DNA of 64,000 nucleotides from positions 1 to 64,000 of the forward strand of contig RWJK01001322.1 of NCBI GenBank assembly GCA_004335835.1, read 5' to 3'. Source of the stretch: Scenedesmus sp. ARA3 (taxonomy: Eukaryota; Chlorophyta; Chlorophyceae; Sphaeropleales; Scenedesmaceae). Numbering within the stretch: the first letter of the stretch is position 1; every line of letters starts with the position of its first letter. The notes beneath the pieces were generated by a model. It searched no databases. It was not told the DNA's origin and saw only the letters and a list, made by a program, of their open reading frames with translations. A program made the position numbers and the translations under genes. Shown here in pieces: positions 22,750 through 34,932 of this stretch.

Positions 22750-24558
22750 TCATGCAGTCTTCAATGCTTCCTTGGCTCCTGCACTGTGCTCTGCTTGGGC
22801 ACCCGCAGCAGCAGGCCCACACGTCTTGCAGCTCTTCTTGCAGCCAGTCAGCATGTACCCCGGATTCTTCGTGCACTCATCAAAGAAGGCCCTGCAGGAA
22901 CGTTGCAGAAACAAACGGCAGCCAGATGATGAGGATCGCGTGCTGAGTCACTGTTGCCGGAACAAGCAGGGGTCACTCGGTTGTGCTTTGCACAAGGGCG
23001 CCCGGCAGGGCTCCTGCTGCTGTTCTGATCATGGCTGATAGTGCCGCCCCAGACACCACAGCAATTACAACGGTTGACTTTTGTTTGTCCATCAGCTTAG
23101 CTTAGCTGCTGTTGAAACTCACACACAAAAGTCAACCACAGCACAGCTCCGCTCCGCTCCCGCTCAACAACTACACGTCAGCCCACAGTCCCATGGACAC
23201 ACGCAAAACCGCATGCGCACGCACACACATACACTGTCGCTCACCACTCCGCGCAGCTCTCATTGGTGTCCTCACAGCCGTTGGGGTCTGGTGTTGGCGG
23301 CGCCATCCCAAAAGGGTAGATGTGGATCCACTTGGTCGCGCTCCATTTCGTGCCTTTCAAAGTTGGGCAGCTGCCATGCTGACTGGCTGGGTCAACCTTG
23401 CCGTCTGGCGTCAAGCTGCAGCAGCGGCAGCAGCAGCAGCAGCACGATTGGGTAGATGTGGATCCACTTTGTGCCTTTCAGCGTGGGGCAGCTGCCGTGC
23501 TGGCTGGCTGGGTCAACCTTGCCGTCTGGCGTCAAGCTGCAGCAGCAGCAGCAGCAGCAGCACGATTGGGTAGATGTGGATCCATTTTGTGGCGCTCCAC
23601 GTTGTGCCTTTGAGCGTGGGGCAGCTGCCGTGCTGACTGGCTGGGTCAACTTTGCCATCTGGCGTCAAGCTGTTGGAACAGCACAGCAGCAGCAGCAGCA
23701 GCACATGCGGATGAAGTGCAGCGGGATTGAACTGGAGCTGAAATTGGCTGCAACAGCTGCACGTACGCTGCAAGTGCCGGTGCATTGCTCACACACGCGT
23801 CCAGCCCTGAAGCCGCGTCCTTGCACATATATTCCACTGCAGCAGCGACACTCTTGATATATGCCAGGTCATTGTGTGATCTGCTACCACCTGCGCACCT
23901 GTAGAACATCATGGCGTCGCCACGCTTGGGCTTGTGTGCAAAGCCTTGAAGCGCACACTCGCTCCAGCCAGGCCCTGACACCTGCAGCACGCCGCGCCCC
24001 GACACCAACACACCAGCTTTATGATGCAGCCTATTCTTTGATGGACGAACAAGCTCGCTCGAAACTTTGAAAAGGGAGACCGCCGCAGTAGCCCGGACGC
24101 TGGCACCAGCACAACCAACAGTGGCACCTACACCACCTGCAGTTGTGCGCTGTACCAGAGTAGCTAGGTTCAGCAGCAGGGGCATCTTGCAATGCTGGTG
24201 TCTAATACACACACAGAGCTCTGCAAAAGATGCTGCCACGCTGCCATCTGGTATGGTTGGTGGCATCGGCGCAGTGCTGGCAGCACGATGTGTGCAGTGT
24301 TACGCAAAAAGCAAAGCAAGGCTGCTTGCAGCGCTGCAAGCTCACCTTGAGGTCTGCAAAGGGGAACACTGTCTCGCCTCCCTCCTCTGGTGTGGACAGA
24401 TACATCAGGAAAGTGACAATGCGCTGGCCGCCATTCTCCCTGCGTTGTCAAAAGACAGCAGCGGCAGCAGCAGCTTGTTGTGTGCCTGCGTTGCAGGAAA
24501 CTGACCTGCGTTGTTAGGTCAGCTAAGCTCATCAGCGTTCACCAAGACTTTGGCGTGT

Positions 24559-24601
<43 letters not shown>

Positions 24602-26316
24602 AAGCCAGAGACCACCATGTTCTGCAGCACGTGACAACTCACTTGCGGGAGTTGACTGTGTCATGGAAAGTGTCGTAGTGCACGTCGTACTTCTGGCCAT
24701 TCACATAGTGCAGCACTTGCGTGCCCTCCTGGTGCTCTGTGGCCAGCAGGCACGGCGGCGGCAGCAGCAGCAGCAGCAGCAGCTGAAAGCACCAGCAGCA
24801 TTATGCTGCCCGCCAGCAAGCCAAGCATCAACTCCACCGCCATACTACTACGGTAGGTGGTGCTGGCAGCCGAGATGCAGCCAGCTGTCACTTGATCTCG
24901 CACCAACGGGGATCATGGTGACGGACGCGATGCGCTTTTCAATGCGCTGGAACACAAACTTCACACATGTATGCAGGCCAGGCATGCAGCGCGGCTGGCA
25001 CTTCTTCCGCTCTCCCTACCTACGGGGATCATGGTGACGGATGCGATGCGCTTCTCAATGTGCCGGAAGACAAACTTTCACACATGTATGCAGCTCAGGC
25101 ATGCAACGCAGCTGGCACTTCTTCCGCTATCCCTACCGACTGGGATCATGGTGACGCATGCGATGCGCTTCGCAATGCGCCGGAGACAAAATTCACACAT
25201 GTATGCAGCTCAGGCATGCAGTGCAGGTGGCACTGCTTCCGCTATCCCTACCTACGGGGATCATGGTGACGGATGCGATACGTTTCTCAATGCGCCTGAA
25301 GACAGCATCAAAGCCGCGCCCAAACTGCGCCCCTAAGCTGGTGCGCACAGTGCTCTTCATGAACTTCCCAGTGTCGCTGTTGACCACGAGGGACTCCTCC
25401 AACTGTGGCTTTGACTGCAGGCAGGGCGGCACATAAAGCCTACTACTTGCCCTCCGACTGGCGTGCACACCAGTCAACTATCAGCAGAACGTGCACCTGG
25501 CGCGGGCTTCCTGTGTCGTGACCAAGGCACGAGAGGAGCTTTACAAGGGCGCTATATGGTAGGCTGAGCGGCTTTTCTGGGCAGCTGCTGAGCATATGGT
25601 GCTGCCGGGAGAAAGCGCGTATGTCCCAAGCGCTGCTTGATATGTCAAACTGCGCCCAACACCGTCCTGCAAGCAGGTACGGCCGCCAGAGGTACTGCTC
25701 ACCAGCTGCCTCTTGCTGAAGCAGCACAGCTGCTCCTGGTTGCCAGGTATCGGTGCTGCTGGGCCGTCCACGCAGCATAAGCCCACGCTGCTGCTGCTCA
25801 TTTGTTTTGCCGTGCTGTGCTGTGTGCTGTGCATGCCGGTGCAGCTGCCGCCATGTCTGCTGCACCAATGCAGCAACAAAATACAACTGCAACTCACAGT
25901 GTTGATGATGTGGTCGCACTCTTCTTCTGACAAGAAGCCCTTTATATGAAAGGCGCGTGGCTTCCACGACAGCTGCACCACCTCGCCTCGCCACTCTTCC
26001 TGCAAGTTGAATTTTTTACTAACAGTATGCTGGGTCGTGCGGGATTCTGTGTTGCTGTGTGCATGGGTACTTGCAGCATGCTGCTGCCAACTGCTTGTTG
26101 TTGCTGAAGCTGCCCCTGCCTCTCCAGCGTCACTGCATGAAGCTTCACTTGCAGTATGAATCACATGGACATGCAGTGGCGTCATCTGGCCGTGCAGCGT
26201 ACCTCTAGCTCGCCATAGCCTACACTTTCTGCCCTGCTGACTTGGGTGTAGTAACAGCAGCAGCACAAGGCACATAGCAGCACGATCGCAGCTAACCGGC
26301 GTGGCGCAGCGCCCAT
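22750..26316 (-). CDS. Prolyl 4-hydroxylase with C-terminal ShK domain
   Basis: Eight exons (26316-26203, 25999-25898, 25414-25256, 24734-24643, 24439-24346, 23981-23899, 23415-23245, 22891-22750) close to 318 residues. The ATG at 26316 opens a hydrophobic signal anchor (RRLAAIVLLCALCCCCYY). The domain is the Fe(II)/2-oxoglutarate hydroxylase fold: iron ligands H144 and D146 (VHYDTFHD) and H228 (SQHGSC), and the 2-oxoglutarate lysine K238 (LKGTKW), ten residues after the last His as in the family. YLSTPEEGGETVFPF is a hallmark. The last part (CEDTNESC...CTKNPGYM...CKKSCKTC) is a six-Cys ShK module, standard in plant and algal enzymes. It hydroxylates prolines of secreted, Hyp-rich wall proteins in the ER/Golgi. 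Exon 3 and exon 7 edges have three and two extra intronic copies. Confidence 0.95.
23500..23680 (-). repeat. Extra copies of hydroxylase exon-7 start plus acceptor
   Basis: The block coding LTPDGKVDPASQHGSCPTLK recurs upstream of the functional exon (start 23415), with acceptors near 23540 and 23672. All copies encode the third iron-binding His. They run into CTG repeats (poly-Leu) instead of the PFGMAPP continuation. The first unit (near 23672) also contains WSATKWIHIYP. Confidence 0.9.
24558..24601. repeat. CTG microsatellite in a hydroxylase intron
   Basis: About 14 CTG units on the plus strand (CAG in the transcript), in the intron between exons 4 and 5. Unlike the DnaJ tracts it is on the opposite phase strand and does not abut an acceptor. 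Confidence 0.9.
24900..25200 (-). repeat. Three extra copies of hydroxylase exon-3 end plus donor
   Basis: The plus-strand unit GGGATCATGGTGACG[G/C]A[T/C]GCGATGCG...CTTC (IASVTMIP plus the GTAGGTAGG donor, real end 25256) recurs near 25141-25190, 25025-25072 and 24908-24955 with the same downstream CACACATGTATGCAG. Period is about 117 bp and identity is high. Only the donor side is duplicated. Confidence 0.92.
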
Positions 26317-28283
26317 TTTTAATCAGTAGTGTGCAAAAATCTATGTGTGTTTATCAAGGCAGCGAATTGGACGGGTGAAGCTGCTTGGTGTCGCAGGTCC
26401 CTGATTGGAGCACAATCTTCACAGCAAGGGGCGATTTCATGTGCGATAAACCAATAAGATACTGCATCATGTTGGGAAAGATTCACCATAGCTTCAACAC
26501 GCACTTCCCGCTTCATCGGACATGTCAGCTGGCGGTTGAAGGTCACGTAGTCACCTCAGTCACGAAACAGCAGCCAAAATCTACGATCTGAGCTGTTTTT
26601 GAAGTTATTTAAGAAAACATATTGATCAGTATGCATCACTGCTCGGGTGCAGCGGTCGCTCAGTTACGTTGGTGCCGGCGGGCCCCCCAGATTGACCCAA
26701 GGTGACCCCACTGCCGTGCCAACCGTCATGTGCTGCAGCTGCGCCTGACATTGATCACGATGTACAAAATTTCAGCTATGTGTCCGCTGCATCCGAAGCA
26801 TGCTTCACCTATGAGCAACAAGCATCTCTTTGGACTGCCAGATCTGCCACCCACTGGCACTGGCAGGTACTGCTGCAGTAGTAGATCTGGCAGTCCAAAG
26901 AGTGCCGCAGTGGCAGTACTATTGCCCGGTCTGGCTCAAGTTAGCCACTGCGGCAATGCTGCAGGCGTCTTGCAAAACCAGCAGTCTCACAAGCACGTAT
27001 GCTGCTGCAACAAGGCACGCAGCAAACAGCGCCGCACTGAAGGCGGCCTTTTGAACTTTGAGTATGTGTCCACACAAAGAGGCACGTGGTGCCTTGCTTG
27101 CCAGCTGCAAGGCTGTGGTGACACCATGGCTCGCACGGCATTCAAATTCTCATGTTGGCCAAGTCATGGTGATCAACTGGCAGCCTGCCATATAACAGGC
27201 TGCAATTTTGCAGCACCATGTTGGCATTTCAGGAACCTGCAACCATACATGATACTGGTGCTGCCTCTGATGCATGTATTGTGGCACTCATGTAACAACT
27301 CTACCTGTTGTAACATGCATGTGACATACCTCTGTGATATAACAACACATAACAAAACTGGTGCTAGCAGGATCAGCTGCTGATTGGCGCATGCCAATGG
27401 GCAGCAAGCCATCGATCATGTGGTGTTGGTCATGCATGCGTATCAGATTCAAGTTCATGCTTATGATGTTTCATGCGTTGTGACACAGCAACAGTGCAGG
27501 GTGATCCCCTGTCATGCAATGCTGTCAAATGCATGCAAAATGTACAGTCTACAACAACACCAAGAACCTGCTAACTAGTCTACCAGTGTAGAATGTCTGC
27601 AACCAAGAACTCGCTAAATAGTCTACAAGTATGCAATACCTGCAACATGTCATCATGTGCAAGTTGCACCTATCAAGATTCTGCACCTTGGACGCCAGAT
27701 CCAGGGACTACACCAGCATGATGTGGGCTGAGCTAAAGTTGCACAACAGCCTCTGGGGTGCTTTCTATTGAACAGGTGCCTGCACCCACATCGCAGCCTC
27801 TGTGCAGTCCTGCAGCTGCTGTGTGCTGCTGCTGCTCCTTCTGTGGGCAGGCCTTGCTGGCAGCCAAGTCTCGAGGCGCGCTGAAGTGGCTTGCTGCCAA
27901 CCGTGGTGTGCTTACCACTAGTAGATGGCCCCACTTCGCTCATCCAATGCACTGCCAATAGCTGCACATGCAGCAGCAGGCAGCAACGGCAGGGCGTGCA
28001 GTACATCAAATGGTTAGAGCATGAAACGGCACACCAGATGCTGCCATATGACCGTATGCTCACTGTATGGATATTGTGCTGGTGCCGGCAGCTGCTGCCT
28101 CTCTACACATGCAAGTGCAGCCAGTACTGCTGTGCTGAAGGCGCACATGCCGTTGCATGCAGCACACGGAAGGCACGACCTGAAGAACGCTGTGCAGCGC
28201 TGGTGTATCTAATCACACCAGCAAAAAGCGAACAGAGCTGTAGCCACTGCACCATTCACCGGATGCCACTGCATCGTCACTTA
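26317..28283. other. Intergenic between hydroxylase start and GH16 end
   Basis: About 2 kb with no exon I can support. It contains the perfect 20-bp inverted repeat at 26826-26902 and should include the hydroxylase promoter. Short frames on both strands carry no motif. Confidence 0.45.
26826..26902. repeat. Perfect 20-bp inverted repeat (hairpin)
   Basis: CTCTTTGGACTGCCAGATCT at 26826-26845 is exactly complementary to 26883-26902. The 37-base loop contains GCCACCCACTGGCACTGGCA. Further out, 26903-26917 (TGCCGCAGTGGCAGT) partly mirrors loop sequence. A transcript would fold into a 20-bp stem. This suits a MITE end, a small-RNA precursor or a recent inverted duplication. Confidence 0.85.
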
Positions 28284-31200
28284 CTAGGCGTCTTTCCTGG
28301 TGCATTTGTAGCCAGGCGCGCAGCAGTAGCCCACCCAGGGCCCATCCCTGCATGGAAAAACACGAATTTGCATATACAGTAAGTGCACTTTATTACATGC
28401 GCTATTACTGCAACTTTCAACAACTTCAAGCAATGCTGGACCATGACACCCCCGCCCAGAGTCTCCTGATGCTCCGAGTCGGCTGTTGAAGCAAGCACAG
28501 CAATCCGGCATCACGCCATTAAGCGATAGACATACCTGCATGTCTTTGCTGGCATGCACTGCCCGCCGGCCCCTCCGCACTGCGCCCAACCCGCAACAGT
28601 GCTGCTGCAGCTGCTGGGAGTGGGGTTTGGCGTTGGAGTAGGGTTTGGCGTGGGGCCGGGGGTTGGCTTGGGAGCTGGGGTGGGGNNNNNNNNNNNNNNN
28701 NNNNNNNNNNNNNNNNNNNNNNNNNNNNNNNNNNNNNNNNNNNNNNNNNNNNNNNNNNNNNNNNNNNNNNNNNNNNNNNNNNNNNNNNNNNNNNNNNNNN
28801 NNNNNNNNNNNNNGGGGTGGGAGGAGGTGCGGTGCCACCAAAAGTCCAGGATGGTCCTGCAGGTCGCCAAACAATGCAAGAAACATGACATGCAAGCAAC
28901 AACATCAGATAGTTCGGTCTTCAGCCGATTACTTGCTGGAGTTCCTGTCGTTAGACAGGAATAAAAGTCTGTGTTTTCATGCTGCTTCACTGCCACCCTG
29001 CAGGACCATCCTGGGCCTACGGAGGCGCTGCCCCTCCCCCTAACCCTGCCACGTTGCTGGTTACCACAAGAGGACACAGCGTGAGGTCCGAGAAATGCTT
29101 GCTGTGCCTAGCTGAATCATGTGCTGCATAGGACACCTGGGGTCACTACTGCAGGTGTCACACTCGCTTGCCTAGCTCACTTTGGCATTCCAAACTTGCT
29201 GCCAAGGAACGCAAGCACATACATGCATCAGTGACATGCTGTACAGTTGCTGCAGGGGCCTCACCATTGTAGGCTGTCAGTGGTTTGTCACATGCCACCA
29301 TGCGCAGGCCCTTGAAGCTTGAAGTGAAGGGGCTGCCAGGGCCCAGCTGGCCGCCAAACGAGCTGCAGCAGGCAGCAATATGGATGTATGCACATTTTTG
29401 AGAGAGGTTTGAATTTCATTCACTGCTGTACGAGCAGTTGTGAAGGGGCTGCCGGGGCCCAGCTGGCCGCCAAACGAGCTGCAGCAGCCGCAGTGAATCA
29501 CACAGAAACAGTATGACGGATGCCGAATGAGTTGTTGCTGTGCCTTTCTTATATCGCCTGGCGGGGCTGCCAGGGCCCAGCTGGCCAACAAATGAATTGT
29601 ATCAAATGGGTTATTGCTGTGCCTTTGCCAGATGAGCTGAAGGGGCTGCCGGGGCCAAGCTGGCCGCCAAACAAGCTGCAGCAGGCAGTGGAGCGCGCAC
29701 GCACATCATCAAATGGATTAACAGTGTCAGTTAGTTTGAATGGGCTGCCAGGCCCCAGCTGGCCGCCAATCAAGCTGCAGCAGGCGCGCAGTGGTCCACA
29801 CGGTGTTACAAATGTGTGGCATTTGGGCTACAGCTGTGCTGGCAGCTGTAGCTCTTACTAACGTGCTGCATGTGGCAGAAATGGTTATTGTTGACAGTCA
29901 AGCTTCACTCCTACGACCATTGGCGCCACACTAGGCTCTGTTGACCAGGTCAAAACAAACATTCACTACTTGCGGGTGTGCGCTGAAGTTGCGCTGAGTG
30001 GCGTTGCAGAGTGGGTGCGAGCATGTACCCAAGAGCAAATGCATTATGCAGTTTCGTAGCCAGGCCTGTGACTGAGTGCTGCTCACCCTCCATTGTCCAC
30101 GTCGTGCCACATGGAGAAGGTTGGGAAGGATGGCAGGGTAGGCGGCCTGAGCAGCAGCAAGCACGCAGACAACATCAAACTGCTTCAGCAGGTAAAGTTC
30201 ATGATCCAGACGCTCAGCAGTATGATCATGCTGAACTGCCGATTACCAGTCGATAACCAGCCATCAGTCCCACTTTCTTGCAAACAAAGTGTACCTGTAC
30301 AGTGGCTGCTAGGCTTCTGCAGCTGGAGATTGCAGCTGACTGGTGGTATGGCCGTGCATTGTTGTCGTGCTGTCTGCGCCGCACCTGAAGGCCTTGGTGG
30401 TACATTTGCCCAGCATGTCACACCACTCAACCTTCTGGTCGTAGTAGTTCCTGCAAGGCACATTGCAGCGCAGGGAAGCGTCCTCAGGTAGAACGGTTGT
30501 TTTCAAACAGTGTTGCCCGGCTAGCAGATCCTGCACATACGTACACTCACACCTGCACATGCTGCGCTGTATTGCAGAAGCTGGCATACACACTGCCATG
30601 ACTGGGAATCAAACTCAGTCTGGAACCACACCCAACTCTCTGACAGTCAGCGGGCGTCACCTGCGAAGCACCCTGTTGTTCACAATCCAGGACACTTGGT
30701 TCTGCAGCAGCAGCACCACGCACACCAAAGCAGCATCGTAAGCAGCTGCACCTGCCTGCCTCCACAAAAGCCAACAGTCCACCTTGCACTCACACCAGCC
30801 AGCCAGCATCATGCTGCATGATGCTGTCCATAGCAGCTGCACACATAGCCTATTTGTCAGAGCTTGCATAGCCTCAAGACTGCACTTCTGCCAGCACCTG
30901 TGGTACCCCCTGGTTCTGCGGCACATGATGCTGAGAAACCACGGATTATACGCTTCATATGCTTTGTATTGCTGTCACTCACCGGCTGCCATTTGATTTC
31001 AAGGTTGAACCAGCACCCGGTCACATGTTCATCAACGATGGCACAGCACTACGTCAGCTCTGCTGCAGCACATTCTGCACTGATAATGCAACATGCTCAC
31101 CGGCTGCCAATTGATCTTGAAGTTGTACCAGCACTCAGTTACGGCACACTTTGTGCCCAGGGTGCTCTTGTAGGAGCCAGGCGGGATCATGCGCTCACCA

Positions 31201-31410
31201 AAGCTGGTGCCACCCTTGAAGCTGCAGCAGCAGCAGCAGCAGCAGCAGCAACACCTCATTCACTCTGGAGTGATCTGTGCCAATTAAGTTCGTGAAGAGC
31301 CTCACACTTAACCACTCCCCTTGCTCCCTGTTGTAGGGCTGCACTGCTTCACCTAAGGCTGTTGTGCGCAGCCTCAGGGCTGCTGCCGCCGCCGCTGCTG
31401 CTGCTGCTGC

Positions 31411-31458
<48 letters not shown>

Positions 31459-34400
31459 GCAAGCGCTGCACCTGTTGGTCCACAGGCTGCCAGGCACGCC
31501 CGGGTTGCCGTTGAGGAACTCAAAGTCAATCTGCAGCAGCAGCAGCAGCATGTGTGAGGGCAGCATTGTGAGAGTGAGCGTGGGGTGTCAGGCTGAGGTT
31601 GATGCAGCCTGATCGTGAAAATGACGGTTTAAGGCATGGTAAATGCACAACTGCGCACCTGCAAGCAATGCTGGACCAGACTGTCCCCCTGCCCTAAGGC
31701 TTTTGATCGTGTGCATGAGGGTGTGAGAGGTACAGCCGGCCAGCTGGCTGTTTGGCAGCAGAACCCATCATCACAATCTGCAGCTTATGACTGCTGCCAG
31801 CAGTGCCAAAGGTCAGCTGTGCCTCTGTGGTTGCAGTGCAAGCTGTGTTGTGGCAGCTGCCATGGCTGTGCGTCTTCACTGTGAAGTTCACTTTGAAGAG
31901 AATGCATGTGGGTTTTGTTCACTGTGAAGTACCCACCTCGCTGAAGTCTGTGGTCTCCTGCATGGTGTCACTGCGCAGCTGCATGGCACAACAGCACACC
32001 GAGTTCACAAGGTGAGGAAGCTGCTGTGGAACGGCTGCAGGGACGACTGTTGCCAGCTACTATCATGCAGATAACGCAAACAAACAGACGATGACAATGG
32101 TGAGGACAATGCCTTTGGCACAGGCCAGTTGCCGTGCTGGCCACGGTGTGTGCATAAGGCGCTCCAACGTGACGAGACACAGCATATTGCACTTTGAGTC
32201 CTATCGAGCTACGGCTTCCAGCCGCTTCACTTACACAGAAGGCTGAGACCACCTAGGTAGTGTGACATACAACAACACAATATCTTGTACAGTATGTTGT
32301 ACAATTTGTGCCACTGGTTGACGCCTTCCAGCCGCTCACTCACATAGAAGGCTGAGACCACCCCGGAAGCTCCAAACACCTTAGCAAACACCTCTAACCG
32401 GCCATGCTGCGGCCGCTGTCATCTTGAAGATTCCAAGCGCACAAGAAAACAGCATTTGCTAAATGTTGGTGTACATGTGCAGTATCACTTAACCATAAAC
32501 CACAAACAGTGGCTGCTGATGCTTCTGGCACAAGCCTGCTGCTGTTCTTTCCAAACGTGTGCCATGGCGCGAACTTTATGTAACAATTGTGGATGCATAC
32601 GCGCCCACCACTCACATAGAAAGCTGAGACCACCCCGCTGGCTCCAGACACCTTGGCAGACACTTCAACCAGGCCATGCGTCAGATGCTGTCATTTCAGG
32701 GTCACAAGCACAGAGCTGACCACTTTTTATGCCGCTGGCACAAGCCTGCTGCTGTTCCTCCCACAACGTGTGCAACATGCAGTTTGATGTAACCAGGCGC
32801 AACACTGCATGCAACAAAAGCACCCACCACTTACATAGAAAGCAGAGACCACCCCAGAAGCTCCAGACACCTTAGCAGACACTTCAACCAGGCCATACTG
32901 CAGGGCCAGCGGGTAGTACAGGCGAGCCCCGCTGTCGCCATCCATCTGGATCGTCATCACGCCATTGGCAAAGCTGGTCTTGTCCTGCAGGAGAGTGCAG
33001 TGTACAATAACAGTACACGCTTGGAAACGGGGTGGCTGGTATGGTGCATGTGCGTGCCGCTGTCGCCATCCATCTGGATTTTCATCACGCCATTGGCGAA
33101 GCTGGTCTATTCCTGCAAGATTGCACAGCATTCAAGCAGGACAAGGGGGACTGGATGGTTATCAAGCCCTTGTTGTCATGCTGGTCTTCTCCTGCAGGAA
33201 AGTACAGCGCACAACAACAGTACCAGGTTCAAAACCGGTTCAAAAACCGAGGGGCTGATGTGCTGCATGCGTATGGTGCTGACGCCATCCATCTGGATTG
33301 CCAGCAAGCCATTGGCGAAGCTGGTCTTGTCCTGCAGGAAAGTGCAGTGTGCAATAACAGTGCACGCTTGAAAACGGGATGGCTGGTGTGCTGCATGCGT
33401 ATGCCGCTGTCGCCATCCATCTGAAATCCCATCAAGCCATTGGCAAAGCTGGTCTTGTCTTGCAGGAACATTGCAGTGCAATTTTGTCCTGGCTCACATC
33501 AGAGGAGGCTGTCAGGCAGAGAAAGCAGCTTAAAAAACATTAAGTACAGCACAAATGCAGTAGTTACAAGCACAATGTGACTGATATTGTGCATGCGCAT
33601 ACTGCTGGCGCCACCATGCGGATGCTCAAGACGCCATCGGCATACCAGACTGCAAGCTAGACCCACCCAGCACGGATCGTTCTAAATACGTCTGCTTTGC
33701 TGGCAAATACACATGAGTGTTGAATGCTGTGCATGCTGATGCCACAGCTGTTCCATCAAGCAAACCAACACCGCCACGTCAGCGCAGCAGCAGCACCCAC
33801 CTGGTTATAGGCCCACAGGAAGCCATACATCTCAGTTTCCACAATGCGGCAGGCGCGTGCATTTGCGTTATAGTCGTTGTAAAACACTGCCACTGCGTTG
33901 CTGCTGCTCTTGCTGTCACAGACGCTGTCCTGCAGGCGCGCTGCTGCTGCAGGGATTTCCATGGTACAGAGGCAGGCTCCCCAGGCCTTGATGATGTTGA
34001 AGGCGTACCATCTGCATGTAACGACAATAAGTCGTCACATAACATGACGTGTAACATGCAGATGACACACAATCCAACACAATCGTAACTGATGCGTGAA
34101 CCCCGTTCCGAGCTGGTGGTCAAGCAAGTATTGACAAGCGCATGTTGAAATCAGTTTCAATATCAGCATTGGCCTGCGTGCCGCATATTCGGTCAAGCTG
34201 CTTTGCTGGGCGAGTGATGCTACCTGTGCAGCATGTCTGCTATGCAAAGGTTGATACGCTTGGATTATGCAGTCGCTGCCAACCCTGGAAGAGGATTGAG
34301 TTATTCAGTGCTGCAACGGCACTGCTGCCCCTGATTTTCTCACCTATCCTCACAGTACTGCATGACCAGATGACAAATTTGCGGCAGCAGGCACGATACA

Positions 34401-34932
34401 GACACAGCAGCATTTGTTCAGGAGAAAGGTTTTCAGGCAACACCATAGCAACGATGTGCAGCAGCATTGGTTCTGCACCATGCCAAATTTGGAGCATCTT
34501 TTAATGCAGCACAGAACAGTAAATCTGCTTTGGCAAGTTTGTGCAGCATGCGGTGGGACTTGCTGGCATAGCTGTCCAAGTGATGCCTGCTGCAGGGGCA
34601 CCTACTGCTGCAGTGACGCTAGCTAAAGCTGCTGCAGCAGCCCCCACCTTTCTACACTGCGTGATCTTTTCTGGCTGGTGCTGAGAACCCCAATCGATGC
34701 CAATCAGCTTTGTAACGTTGAAGCATCCGATGTAGGCACCGTTTTCGGTGTTCACCGGGGCACCACGGACTAGTTTGAAGTTTTTGGGCTGCAACGGAGG
34801 GGTCCTTACGCCAGTTTGTGCCCTGGGAGCTACTGCTGGTGCATTTGCCTGCTTCAGTTCACGGTTTTTAGCTGCTGCAGTGGCTACAATCAGCAGCAAA
34901 AGGCTGATCACCGCGTAGGGTGACTGCCCCAT
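28284..34932 (-). CDS. Secreted GH16 glycoside hydrolase/transglycosylase with CBM1-like tail
   Basis: Exons supported in frame: 34011-33801, 32984-32835, 31978-31937, 31530-31472, 31221-31101, 30701-30661, 30450-30385, 29362-29265, 28856-28536 (contains the assembly gap), 28347-28284. The first exon starts at 34932 with a signal peptide (VISLLLLIVATAAA); its donor is unresolved because the consensus GTGGGG at 34647 leaves the wrong phase. The catalytic motif E-IDFEFLNG, with the E before an intron, is the GH16 signature (nucleophile and acid/base Glu), closest to xyloglucan transglycosylase/beta-glucanase types. Upstream FYNDYNANA and downstream WYNFKINWQP and VSWIVNNR are beta-jelly-roll strands. 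After a (PTPxP)n linker comes WAQCGGAGGQC...CR-DGPWVGYCC.PGYKC, a Cys-rich fungal CBM1-like module known on algal GH9 enzymes. Role: cell-wall polysaccharide remodelling (inferred). Confidence 0.88.
28686..28813. other. Assembly gap (128 N) in the Pro/Thr linker
   Basis: All bases are N. The flanks read (PTPAPKPTPGPTPNP) on one side and GGTAPPPTP on the other, so the unresolved part is a repetitive proline/threonine linker. The two flanks are not in the same frame at a gap length of 128. Confidence 0.98.
29440..29790 (-). repeat. Four extra copies of GH16 exon-9 start plus acceptor
   Basis: The acceptor-exon block coding SFGGQLGPGSPF (real start 29362; plus-strand signature GGGGCTGCC[A/G]GGGCCCAGCTGGC) recurs near 29445-29485, 29563-29595, 29640-29685 and 29740-29780. 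Each has a CTGCAG acceptor or a decayed form. Spacing is 80-120 bp. Confidence 0.88.
32200..32680 (-). repeat. Extra copies of GH16 exon-3 end plus donor
   Basis: The exon-3 3' edge (SGASGVVSAFY plus GTAAGTGG-like donor, real end 32835) recurs near 32612-32690, 32338-32400 and 32225-32255 as ACATAGAA(A/G)GC(T/A)GAGACCACC on the plus strand. The nearer copy also keeps EVSAKVSGAS upstream. Confidence 0.85.
33055..33480 (-). repeat. Extra copies of GH16 exon-3 start plus acceptor
   Basis: TCCTGCAG then GACAAGACCAGCTTTGCCAA (real start 32984) recurs with acceptors near 33113, 33197, 33333 and 33463. Each is followed by a version of GVMTIQMDGDSG and intron sequence (CATGCGTATG...). A still more decayed unit may lie near 33600-33650. 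Confidence 0.85.

Noticed and set aside
28005..28075. tRNA-like TGGTTAGAGCATG
   Set aside because: It resembles an A box, but there is no GGTTCRANNCC B box at a fitting distance and no cloverleaf stems could be paired.
28511..29077. Open frame running through the N gap
   Set aside because: Its continuity depends on the arbitrary gap length; the real exon boundaries and frame differ on the two sides.
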